DNA from: Mariniblastus sp964414815
Lineage (GTDB): Bacteria; Planctomycetota; Planctomycetia; Pirellulales; Pirellulaceae
Direction: 5' to 3'
Assembly (NCBI GenBank): GCA_964414815.1
Contig: CAYPXY010000004.1
Coordinates: forward strand, 1-64,000
DNA length: 64,000 bases
The notes below the pieces were generated by a model that was not told the origin of the DNA, made no database searches, and was given only the letters and a program-made list of their open reading frames with translations. A program made the position numbers and the translations under genes. How positions within the stretch are numbered: the stretch's first letter is position 1; each line of letters opens with the position of its first letter. Shown piece by piece: positions 52,903 to 61,559 of this stretch.

Positions 52903-55900
52903 ATGAACCCCTTTGCTCGAATCGCCATTTGCACTTCCATCGTTTTGTCGCTGACGATCCAGGCGACCACGTTTGGGTTTCAGCAAAACCGTTCAGCCGC
53001 TTCTCCGCAGTCGACTCAGCTTACGTCGCCTGACCAACCGCAAACGGTCGCGGAAACCAGTCACTTTACCGCAACCAGCACCTCGGAGGAAGTCAAGCAG
53101 TTCATTGAGCTGTGCGACAAACATGCACGCCATATTCAAAGTTTTGTGTTCGGAAAATCCGTCGAGGGCCGGGACCTGATCGCCATTACGATTGCGGGCG
53201 AATACTGGGAGATGGGAGAGCCGGACGAACGAAATGTGGTTCTGATCTTGGGCAACATCCACCCCGGAGAATGTTCCGGCAAGGAAGCTCTGCTGATGAT
53301 CTTGCGAGAACTGACCCATCAACCGAACTCCAACTGGCTCGACAACAATGTGATCGTGATGGTGCCGAACTACAATCCGGATGGCAATGATCGTTTCGGG
53401 CTGCGGAATCGTCCCGGCCAGATTGGGCCGGAAAAAGGAGCGGGGGTGCGCGAGAACGCACAAGACCTGGACCTCAATCGTGACTGGGTCAAACTCGAGG
53501 CCCCCGAAACACGCGCGCTCGTCGCGTTAGCGAACAAAATCAATCCGGACGTGTTCATCGACTGCCATACGACCAACGGCTCGAAACATCGATACCCGTT
53601 GACCTACGACATCCCGCACAACCCTGCGACATCATCTGCCATTCGTGACTATATGCGGAACACGATGATGCCTGAAATCACCCGGCAGATGGAAGCCAAA
53701 GGGCAGGACACTTTTTACTACGGCAATTTCAATCGGGACATGACCACTTGGACTTCGTTCGGCCACGAGCCACGCTATAGCACCGAGTACTTCGGCATGA
53801 GAGGGTGTCTGTCGGTCTTGGTGGAAGATTATTCTTACATCGGCTATCGAGAGCGAGTGGTGGTTTCGAAAGATTTTGTCGAGTCGACTCTGGATTATGT
53901 TTCGCGGAACCGGTCGCAGATCAAGGAGTTGCTGGACGCGGATCGAATGCACTGGAGAGATACCGCTTCGTTACAGCCTTATCGATTCAATCTTTCACTC
54001 GCGGCCGAAGTGAAACCCTTTCAAAACAAAGTACTCATCAAAGGGTTCAAGGGTGACGAGCCGCACGACTACGAATGTATCCATCTGGCGAATTACGTCA
54101 GTTCAAAATCGACCCCCTTGCCGTATGCATACGTGGTCCCCAAGCAGTATGTGCGATTGATCGAACGCTTGAAGATGCACGGTATCGTGGCGGAGCCTCT
54201 TGACTCCAATCTCAATACGTCGGTCGAAATCGATACCATCATCGACCAGAAAGCTCAGCCAAACGCTTTTCAAAAACACCGAAATCGGCAGGTCGAAGTC
54301 GAACGAAAGACCGTCGGGCAGCCTGTCAATTTTGGCGACTATATTGTCCTGACCGAACAACCGCTGGGTCGCCTTGCGGGGTATCTGCTGGAAGCGGCCT
54401 CGGACGACGGATTTGTGTTCTGGAACTTCCTGGATGGCGAACTGGAAACCGGAAAGCCGTACCCGATCCTGCGACTGCCTGATTCGATCGGACTGACAAC
54501 GGATGGCTCCGCCGAACTGATCAACCGAGCACAACTGACGCTGGATCTGATCGACGGCCCCCATTCGTTGCTGGAAACGGTACCCACAGTCCAATGGATT
54601 GGCGACACGAACCTGATTGAGACGAAAATGGGCAACCGGACGATGGTACTCAACGCCAGAACGGCCTCGCTCGCCGAGCGACCTGCGGTCCCGTTCAGGG
54701 CGCAAGATCTCCAGGCGACCTTGACCGAAGCCGGATTTTCCAGCGAGGATGCTGCGGCTCTGGCCAGCGCGACGCCTACCGTTTCGGTCAATGGAAAATA
54801 TGCGATTCTGGCAAACGACCAACGTTCCATTATCCACTCGATTCCGCAGGGGGACGTCCCCGGCACGGTGTTGGAAATCGGTTCCGTGGAATTGACAAGT
54901 TCTCCTTCGAATGAGGGGGGAGAAAACGAAAATAAAAATGAAAATGACGGAAAGTTAGGCGAAACTTCGTCGTCGATCACTGGCCCTGCCGAGCTGTTTG
55001 AGTTTAACCACGATGAATCAAAACTTGCCTACGTCACTTCAAAAGGGCTTTACGTTACCGACCTCGCCACGAAATCGCATCAGTCCGTTGACACGCCCAA
55101 CGATCAGCACCTGATCGGCAAACTGGACTGGGTCTATCAAGAAGAACTTTACGGACGAGGTAACTTCAAGGCACACTGGTGGAACCCCAACGGCAATGAG
55201 CTGGCGTTCCTTTCGCTGGATGAATCGCGGGTTCCCGGCTTTATCGTGATGGATCATTTGCCCGTTCGCGGAAATGCCGAAGTCACTCACTATCCCAAGG
55301 CAGGCGAACCTTTGCCGACTGTCAAGTTGGGAATTTTGAACGCCGATTCCGGAGGCGAACCGGTGTGGGTGGACTTGTCGCAATATGGTTCCGAGGAGTT
55401 GTTGATCTCCCGGGTGACCTGGTCAAGCAAGGGTGAGTGGTTGCTGGTCCAAGTCCAAAACCGACAGCAGACCTGGTTGGATCTGATCGCTGTCGATCGG
55501 CAAGGCAAGAACCTGAAAGTCCTTTTCCGCGACCGAACGCCTGCCTGGATTCGATCTCCAGGTGATCCGGTGTTTGTTTCTGACCATGAGTTCCTGTGGG
55601 TCAGCCCTCGTGACGGCTACCGGAGAATTTACCGGTACAATCTCGACGGGAGAATACTTCGTACATTGACTCAAGGCCAATGGGAGGTTCGCGAGTTATT
55701 GGGAGTGGATCCCGAACAACGGTTTGCGTTCTTCTCTGGATCAGAAAATCCCGTTGAAGGACATTGTTATCGACTGGATTTGAATACCGAAACCTTGCAA
55801 CAAATCACCCATGGGCCTGGTACGCATCAGGTTTCCTTCAGCAAGGACTTTTCGCTGTTCCTGGACCGATTCAGTGACACCCTCAATCCCACGGAAATTC

Positions 55901-56739
55901 GGGTTTGCGATTCGGAAGGAACACTTTTGCACAAGCTACATGTTCGATCCGACGACCGATTGGAGTACATGAACCTTGTGGCGCCGGAGTTCCTGAACGT
56001 TCCGACGCGCGATGGCGGTGTGATGGACGCCATGTTGATCAAGCCTATCGGATTTTCGCCGTACACACGACATCCGGTGCTGATTCATGTTTATGCGGGG
56101 CCTCAGGCTCCCCAAGCCCGCAACCGGTTCGGCGGGGCGAACTATCTGTGGCATCAGATGCTGGCTCAGCAGGGCGTGTTGGTGCTGGTGCTGGACGTTC
56201 GATCGGCCAGTTATCGCAACTCCAGTGAAACCTGGAAAATTCACAAACAGATGGCGGTTGCCGAACTGGCCGATCTTGAAGATGGAGTGGCCTGGCTGAA
56301 GCGGCAGACCTGGTGTGATCCCGCCCGGTTGGGAATTTGGGGCTGGAGCTACGGCGGCTACATGACGGCCTATGCCATGGTCAACTCGAAAGCCTTCAAA
56401 GTCGGCATCTCAGGAGCTCCCGTGACCGACTGGAAAAACTACGATGCGATCTATACGGAACGCTATATGGGATTGCCAGACGAAAACCCGGACGGATATC
56501 GAGTTTCATCCGTATTGCACAACGCCGCCCAGCTTCACGGCAAGCTCTTGTTGATCCACGGCACGATTGACGACAATGTTCACTTGAACAACACGTTGCA
56601 GTTGGTCAAAGAGTTTCAAGATGCCGGCGTGATGTTTGATTTGATGCTCTATCCGGCCAATCGGCACGGGGTGACCCAACCTGCTCAGACCCGGCACATG
56701 AGGAAATTGATGACGGATTATATTTTGAACCACCTGTAA
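52903..56739 (+). CDS. Fused M14 carboxypeptidase and S9B dipeptidyl peptidase
   Basis: A 1278-residue secreted protein combining two peptidases. After a signal peptide, residues about 55-340 are an M14 zinc carboxypeptidase: HPGE at 120-123, His222 (IDCHTTNG), the DLNRDW segment at 190-195 with the substrate Arg, and a candidate catalytic Glu308 (VLVEDYSY). From about 620 a dipeptidyl-peptidase-IV-like propeller follows, including WVYQEELYGR with the Glu pair that grips the free N terminus. The C-terminal hydrolase has Ser1149 in GWSYGGYM, an Asp in HGTIDDNVH and His near 1255 in NRHG. AGGA lies six bases before the ATG. Confidence 0.9.
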   Translation: MNPFARIAICTSIVLSLTIQATTFGFQQNRSAASPQSTQLTSPDQPQTVAETSHFTATSTSEEVKQFIELCDKHARHIQSFVFGKSVEGRDLIAITIAGEYWEMGEPDERNVVLILGNIHPGECSGKEALLMILRELTHQPNSNWLDNNVIVMVPNYNPDGNDRFGLRNRPGQIGPEKGAGVRENAQDLDLNRDWVKLEAPETRALVALANKINPDVFIDCHTTNGSKHRYPLTYDIPHNPATSSAIRDYMRNTMMPEITRQMEAKGQDTFYYGNFNRDMTTWTSFGHEPRYSTEYFGMRGCLSVLVEDYSYIGYRERVVVSKDFVESTLDYVSRNRSQIKELLDADRMHWRDTASLQPYRFNLSLAAEVKPFQNKVLIKGFKGDEPHDYECIHLANYVSSKSTPLPYAYVVPKQYVRLIERLKMHGIVAEPLDSNLNTSVEIDTIIDQKAQPNAFQKHRNRQVEVERKTVGQPVNFGDYIVLTEQPLGRLAGYLLEAASDDGFVFWNFLDGELETGKPYPILRLPDSIGLTTDGSAELINRAQLTLDLIDGPHSLLETVPTVQWIGDTNLIETKMGNRTMVLNARTASLAERPAVPFRAQDLQATLTEAGFSSEDAAALASATPTVSVNGKYAILANDQRSIIHSIPQGDVPGTVLEIGSVELTSSPSNEGGENENKNENDGKLGETSSSITGPAELFEFNHDESKLAYVTSKGLYVTDLATKSHQSVDTPNDQHLIGKLDWVYQEELYGRGNFKAHWWNPNGNELAFLSLDESRVPGFIVMDHLPVRGNAEVTHYPKAGEPLPTVKLGILNADSGGEPVWVDLSQYGSEELLISRVTWSSKGEWLLVQVQNRQQTWLDLIAVDRQGKNLKVLFRDRTPAWIRSPGDPVFVSDHEFLWVSPRDGYRRIYRYNLDGRILRTLTQGQWEVRELLGVDPEQRFAFFSGSENPVEGHCYRLDLNTETLQQITHGPGTHQVSFSKDFSLFLDRFSDTLNPTEIRVCDSEGTLLHKLHVRSDDRLEYMNLVAPEFLNVPTRDGGVMDAMLIKPIGFSPYTRHPVLIHVYAGPQAPQARNRFGGANYLWHQMLAQQGVLVLVLDVRSASYRNSSETWKIHKQMAVAELADLEDGVAWLKRQTWCDPARLGIWGWSYGGYMTAYAMVNSKAFKVGISGAPVTDWKNYDAIYTERYMGLPDENPDGYRVSSVLHNAAQLHGKLLLIHGTIDDNVHLNNTLQLVKEFQDAGVMFDLMLYPANRHGVTQPAQTRHMRKLMTDYILNHL

Positions 56740-56742
56740 ACG

Positions 56743-57393
56743 ATGAACGCCCTCCATTTTGCTGTCGCCTCGATTCCACTCGCCGTTTACTTGGTGTTGC
56801 TGGGCATCCTCAACTTGCGTCGCCGCGCGTTTGTGACGACGGGAGCCCGAGACAGTGCCGCGCTGGCCATTGCGATCGTCGGACTGATGATCGTCGGACC
56901 GATGAAGCTGTTTTTTCCTGAAACGGCAGGCAGTCGGTTCGGGATCTTTGTGTGGCTGATGCTGCTGACGTTTTATGGGCTTTGTGTGTCCCTGTCCGTC
57001 CTGCTGATGCGGTCGCGGATTGTGCTGTACAACATTTCGTCGGAGCATCTCAGGCCGATTTTGACTCACGTCGCACGTCGGCTTGATCCCAAAAGCCGCT
57101 GGACAGGTGATGCGCTGTGGATGCCTGAGCGAAAAGTGCATCTACACGTCGAGCCGGTGGAATGGGTGCGGAATATCGAGCTGACCGCCGGTGGAAACCA
57201 GCAGAGTTACGAGTCATGGCGGGCCATTCAAAAGGAGCTGCATCAGTCGCTCAAATCGCATCCCGTGGAACCCAATATGATCGGGGTTCCGCTGTTGATC
57301 GCCGGGATTTCCCTGGCGGTCGGATCGGTCATCTGGATGCTTTACGACAAACAGAATATTGTGCGCGCCGTCAGTGAACTGCTGATGATGTAA
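56743..57393 (+). CDS. Integral membrane protein, unknown
   Basis: A 216-residue protein with three N-terminal transmembrane helices and one more near the C terminus (IGVPLLIAGISLAVGSVIWM). The segment between (about residues 90-175) is soluble and contains Trp-rich patches. It begins 3 bases after the peptidase stop, so it is almost certainly co-transcribed with it. I do not recognise the family. Confidence 0.72.
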   Translation: MNALHFAVASIPLAVYLVLLGILNLRRRAFVTTGARDSAALAIAIVGLMIVGPMKLFFPETAGSRFGIFVWLMLLTFYGLCVSLSVLLMRSRIVLYNISSEHLRPILTHVARRLDPKSRWTGDALWMPERKVHLHVEPVEWVRNIELTAGGNQQSYESWRAIQKELHQSLKSHPVEPNMIGVPLLIAGISLAVGSVIWMLYDKQNIVRAVSELLMM

Positions 57394-57477
57394 ACGTCGT
57401 GTTTCGTTTAACCGCGCCGTTAGCGGATACCACTGGGTGAGGTCTCCAGAACTCGAATGGTACTGGATGTAAACACG

Positions 57478-59004
57478 TTAAAACTTCCAGTTCAACCCGC
57501 CTACCAGATTATTGGTTCGGTAATCGTAGCTTCCGTCCCCTGCCCCACTGGTCGTGTCGATACGGAACGAGTCTGCCTGAAACAGCCGGTACTCAACAAA
57601 TAAATCGAAATTGCGTTGTGTTTTCAGACTGACGCCCCCCATGAACTGCCATGCAAAACTGGATTCACGGAGCCGTTCCGGAGTAAGCGAAATGGCTCCG
57701 GGCCGGGCCAAGTCAGTCTCGAGAATGGCGAAGCCCAGTCCCGCTCCGACATACGGCTTCAGGCGATTCAAACGGAATCGAGAGAATTCCCAATAAGCGT
57801 TCGCCATTCCTGCTTGCGACTTGATCTTGCCATTGAGCCACTCGAAGTCGGTCGCCGTTTCCAGGCTCAGCAACCGGTTTGACCGAAATCCATATTCAAT
57901 CTCCGTTCGCAGGTTGCGTCCTTGCCAGCGACCAAGCGCCAATCCAAACCCGCCACCCGAATCAGTTTCAAGTGTATTGTCTCCCGAGACCATCGTTCGC
58001 AAATCGACCGCCGATCCATAGCCCGTCAAGTAAAAAACGGGATCACCACATTCGAACCCGCAGTCGATTCCGCAACCGGGCGAAACCTCATGAACTCCGG
58101 CGACACCCCAATAATCTGGCTGATGATCTCGCTGGTCGAAGTACGCTCCAGCGGCGCCTACTTGGTTGGGATGGTTGGGATGGTGTTGCCACGAGGGAGA
58201 TGTAGGGTGGGGATGGTTTCCAGCACCGTATTGAGGATTCAGATTTTGATAAGGTTGCGGCTGGATTTCCGAACGTGGGTGTTGGGGCTGACCGCCACCT
58301 GCTTGCCATGATGGAGAGGTCGACCTGCTTGGCAAAACCGCTCCAGGGGGGTAGACATCGACCGCAGGAAAATCCATTTCATTGTATGGATCGTGGAGCG
58401 GCGTTTGTTGGGGTTGAATTTCCTGTCTCGGCTGCATCTCTCGTGAGGGCGGACGTGGGGGTGCCATGTTCGGGCTTAATTCACTGGGAACGAAATCCGG
58501 AGACCGCCAATCCGTATCAGGCATGCGAGAGGGGCGCACATCGAGATTTTGCAACTCCGGGCTGCCTTGAAGCCCGTTTGCTGGTTCTCGCGGTATCAGC
58601 TCAACCGGCGGCCGGCGAGGTGGAGTCTGTTGAGGGACCTGGCGTTGCAGGCGGATACTGTCGTCTACCGGTGGCTGCGGAGACGGATCAAAGTCCTGAT
58701 TTCCAGCCGCCGGGTCTTGATGGTAGCTGACCGTACCGTAGCGAACGGGCTGCTGCCAGGAAGACGCCTGCGCTGCATCGAAGGGAGACGCAGATTGGGG
58801 AGGCGCAGATTGATAGGACTGATAACGTTGAACCAGCTCTTTGATTTCTCTCAGTTGTTGCTCTGTCTGGACTCGCATTGGCGGTTGCGACGAGGGTACA
58901 TATTGGGCGACGACCGCCACACAGTTCCAAAAACCGCAGTGCCAAAACATGATTCCCGAAAGAACCGTGACGTACTTCCAGATGCCAGATCGAGATGCCC
59001 CCAT
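57478..59004 (-). CDS. Outer-membrane beta-barrel with proline-rich N terminus
   Basis: A 508-residue protein. An N-terminal signal segment is followed by a Pro/Gln/Ser-rich disordered region (about 60-290), then a Cys-rich patch (CGIDCGFEC near 310), and a C-terminal beta-barrel of about 190 residues with the terminal aromatic signature (GLNWKF). The barrel resembles OmpA-like or Opacity-type eight-stranded porins. The long disordered arm may reach into the periplasm or the cell wall. Convergent with the membrane-protein gene. Confidence 0.75.
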   Translation of the reverse strand: MGASRSGIWKYVTVLSGIMFWHCGFWNCVAVVAQYVPSSQPPMRVQTEQQLREIKELVQRYQSYQSAPPQSASPFDAAQASSWQQPVRYGTVSYHQDPAAGNQDFDPSPQPPVDDSIRLQRQVPQQTPPRRPPVELIPREPANGLQGSPELQNLDVRPSRMPDTDWRSPDFVPSELSPNMAPPRPPSREMQPRQEIQPQQTPLHDPYNEMDFPAVDVYPPGAVLPSRSTSPSWQAGGGQPQHPRSEIQPQPYQNLNPQYGAGNHPHPTSPSWQHHPNHPNQVGAAGAYFDQRDHQPDYWGVAGVHEVSPGCGIDCGFECGDPVFYLTGYGSAVDLRTMVSGDNTLETDSGGGFGLALGRWQGRNLRTEIEYGFRSNRLLSLETATDFEWLNGKIKSQAGMANAYWEFSRFRLNRLKPYVGAGLGFAILETDLARPGAISLTPERLRESSFAWQFMGGVSLKTQRNFDLFVEYRLFQADSFRIDTTSGAGDGSYDYRTNNLVGGLNWKF

Positions 59005-59388
59005 GCCGATAGTCGCTCCAATCGCGTGTTCAGGTTTCTATGCCAGACCAACACGATCAACGCAAACTCGGGATGATCGTTACAATCCGGACAATCAGAC
59101 TTATCGGCACAATCGGTAAATCTTAACCAGTACGAATCATGAAAATCCCGGCAGAATTATCTGCCAGCATGATGACGAGGGCAGCAGGATGAAATGTCAC
59201 GACCTGAATTTTACAGTGCTTGCAAGTTTGGCGCAAAGTTGTGTTTGTGCATATTTTCACTTCCAGAAAATCGTCCGTTTCGGTAAAAATGAATGCTGGG
59301 GATCCGGCAAAACTGATAACATGAACGCCGTTAGTGCCAACGATTTAATTTCACTTGCAATTTTTTCAAAATCCAGCTTCCGCGCTCC
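59005..59388. other. Intergenic region before the S51-like gene
   Basis: A 384-base divergent gap. It contains a frame at 59189-59392 of 67 codons that looks like non-coding sequence. The last 60 bases are AT rich. No promoter of good match was found. Confidence 0.5.
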
Positions 59389-60336
59389 ATGATTCTCCCG
59401 CAAGATCGCAATTTGATTCTGCTTGGCCCTCAGCCTCAGTATCAATCGCTCCGGACCGTATTGACCCGAATCGGCTGGCCGCAGCGCGTGGCGCTTATCA
59501 CGGCCGGCTGGGAAACCGAAGAGGATCAGGACTCTGAAATTCGTGATGCGGTCGGGGCCGAGGTCATCAACCTCAAGTTGTTTGACCGGACCGAAGGCCT
59601 ATTTCGCGACGATCCGGAACTGATTCAGCAACTTCAGCATCGTCAGGATGAGCTTCGTCTGTTGCGGGATGTCTACAATGAGCGGCTTCGGCAGCAATCG
59701 AAAGCCGCTCGTCGTGTGTTGCGAAATCCTGAAGCCCGAATTGACCTTTCGGAGGAACGAGAGTCAGCGATCGCCATGATTCGAGAGCTCGATCAACAGC
59801 ATTTCAATCATTCGGCGCGGATCATCGCCCGATATGAAGCGCAACTGAAGACGGCCAGCAGGCATCATGTGGCCCGGCATCGCAACGAGCTGGCTGCGAT
59901 TTTGCAGCAATGTAATGGACTGTTGATTTCCGGTGGACATGTGGCAATCATTCTGAATCGATTGCAGATTTTCGGAATCCTGGACTTCACGCCGCCGATT
60001 CCAGTCATTGCCTGGTCGGGAGGCGCCATGGCCCTGGCCGAGCGTATCGTTTTCTTTCACGACTCGTTACCGCAAAGCTTCAACGATGCGGAAGTGTTGC
60101 GGCCTGGATTGGGGGTTTTCCAAAAGGTTTTGCCGTTGCCAGATGCCCGAACTCGCCTGAACTTGAACGATCGAATTCGAGTGGAGTTGTTTGCTCGGCG
60201 GTTTTCGCAATTCCAAAGTATTGTTTTTGACGAGCATACTATTCTGGAACGGCACGAAAGAAAATGGTATGACCGTACGGCTGGACAGGCATCTCGGCTC
60301 GATCCCGCCGGCAGTTTGGCAGGATGTCGTTTATGA
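59389..60336 (+). CDS. S51/class-I-glutamine-amidotransferase-like hydrolase
   Basis: A 315-residue cytoplasmic protein with the fold of peptidase E/cyanophycinase-type S51 enzymes. The N-terminal strand RNLILLGPQPQ and VALITAGWETEE are followed by a long helical insert (residues about 75-165). The nucleophile elbow is VIAWSGGAMALAE with Ser210, preceded by GLLISGGHVAI. Family members cleave Asp-containing peptides or release amino acids from polymers. It is the first gene of a cassette with an esterase and an ATP-grasp enzyme, overlapping the next gene by 4 bases. Confidence 0.78.
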   Translation: MILPQDRNLILLGPQPQYQSLRTVLTRIGWPQRVALITAGWETEEDQDSEIRDAVGAEVINLKLFDRTEGLFRDDPELIQQLQHRQDELRLLRDVYNERLRQQSKAARRVLRNPEARIDLSEERESAIAMIRELDQQHFNHSARIIARYEAQLKTASRHHVARHRNELAAILQQCNGLLISGGHVAIILNRLQIFGILDFTPPIPVIAWSGGAMALAERIVFFHDSLPQSFNDAEVLRPGLGVFQKVLPLPDARTRLNLNDRIRVELFARRFSQFQSIVFDEHTILERHERKWYDRTAGQASRLDPAGSLAGCRL

Positions 60337-61469
60337 TCAAGTCCCGAATCTTCAATCGATTAAGTCCTGATTCCAGTTCTGCGGAGATCCGGGCGTTTCT
60401 ACGCGGTCACAAGTTTCCGTTGGTGGAAGACCATATCGTGACCTTCGTATTTGTGGGCAGCGCCGACGAAGTCGCATTGAGACACTGGATTTATGGATTG
60501 TCGTCCAGTTTGCCGCTGGTGAGGCTGGGCAATACCGACGTCTGGTATCGATCGATGGAGTTTCCCACCCGTTCGCGCATTGAGTACAAGTTCGGTGTGA
60601 CCCGAAACGGCCATGAAGATTGGATTTTTGATCCACTGAACAGGAACGTGGCCCATGATCCGTTCGGAGGCAACTCGGTGGTCCATTGCAGTGACTACGA
60701 GGATCCCAACTGGGCGTTCGAGCTGCCTCGAATTCCGCAGGGCCGGTTGGTGCCGCTGGAAATTCAGAGCAAGGCATTGGGAGATACTCGACATCTGAAG
60801 GTTTATCTCCCCCCGAACTTTAGGGACTATCGACGATACCGCTTGATGATGGTCCACGATGGCGATGACTATGTCCGCTATTCCAGTCTCAAGGCCGTGC
60901 TGGACAACCTGATTGGGCGGCTGGAGATTCCGCCAATGATTGTGGTCCTGAGCAATCCGCATGATCGGCTTCGCGAGTACGCCAATGATCAACGGCATGC
61001 GGCCCATATCGTGGAAGAAGTTTTGCCAGAAGTGGAGGCTCGGTTTCCGGTGATTCGTGAGTCATCCGGACGATGTTTGATGGGAGCCAGTTTCGGGGGC
61101 GTGGCGTCGCTTTCGACGGCCTGGAGGTATCCAGGTACGTTTGATTCGCTGCTGCTGCAAAGCGGGTCGTTTGCGTTTACCGATATCGGCGACCATCGCC
61201 GGACAGCGGTTTTTGATCCGGTCGTCGAGTTCATGAATCGATTCCGTGAGAACCCAGGGGCAGCCGCCCGAATGGTTTATTTGAGTTGCGGCGTCTACGA
61301 ATCGCTGATTTATGAGAACCGGTCGCTGGCTCCGTTCCTGCGAGCAAACGGTTTCAAGGTCAAGTTCGATGAAGCCTACGATGGACACAATTGGGAAAAT
61401 TGGCGGAACCGGCTGCGGTCAGGGTTGACGTGGTTGTTTCCGGGACCATTATGGGTGACGTATATGTAA
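60333..61469 (+). CDS. Fes-like alpha/beta-hydrolase esterase
   Basis: A 378-residue cytoplasmic esterase of the enterochelin-esterase (Fes)/esterase D group. With numbering from the ATG at 60333, an N-terminal immunoglobulin-like domain lies at about 30-115, then the hydrolase with GASFGGV (Ser253) and the C-terminal GHNWENWR (His352). The start at 60333 overlaps the upstream stop (ATGA); an ATG nine bases earlier is an alternative. There is no signal peptide, so its substrate is intracellular. It sits between the S51-like and ATP-grasp genes. Confidence 0.82.
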   Translation: MIKSRIFNRLSPDSSSAEIRAFLRGHKFPLVEDHIVTFVFVGSADEVALRHWIYGLSSSLPLVRLGNTDVWYRSMEFPTRSRIEYKFGVTRNGHEDWIFDPLNRNVAHDPFGGNSVVHCSDYEDPNWAFELPRIPQGRLVPLEIQSKALGDTRHLKVYLPPNFRDYRRYRLMMVHDGDDYVRYSSLKAVLDNLIGRLEIPPMIVVLSNPHDRLREYANDQRHAAHIVEEVLPEVEARFPVIRESSGRCLMGASFGGVASLSTAWRYPGTFDSLLLQSGSFAFTDIGDHRRTAVFDPVVEFMNRFRENPGAAARMVYLSCGVYESLIYENRSLAPFLRANGFKVKFDEAYDGHNWENWRNRLRSGLTWLFPGPLWVTYM

Positions 61470-61473
61470 TGCG

Positions 61474-61557
61474 CTGACAACTGACAACTACCTACTGACA
61501 ACTACCTACTGACAACTACCTACTGACAACTACCTACTGACAACTGACCACCAACCA
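61474..61557 (+). repeat. Alternating heptamer array before the ATP-grasp gene
   Basis: Twelve seven-base units in register: CTGACAA twice, then CTACCTA and CTGACAA alternating four times, followed by variants CTGACCA and CCAACCA. The array fills the gap between the esterase stop and the ATP-grasp ATG and ends two bases before it, taking the place of a ribosome-binding site. Confidence 0.92.
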
Positions 61558-61559
61558 CC

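Noticed and set aside
59189..59392. 67-codon frame before the S51-like gene
   Set aside because: No ribosome-binding site and no protein-like pattern; probably non-coding.
61474..61557. Possible CRISPR array
   Set aside because: The units are seven bases in tandem without spacers, so it is a simple heptamer repeat.
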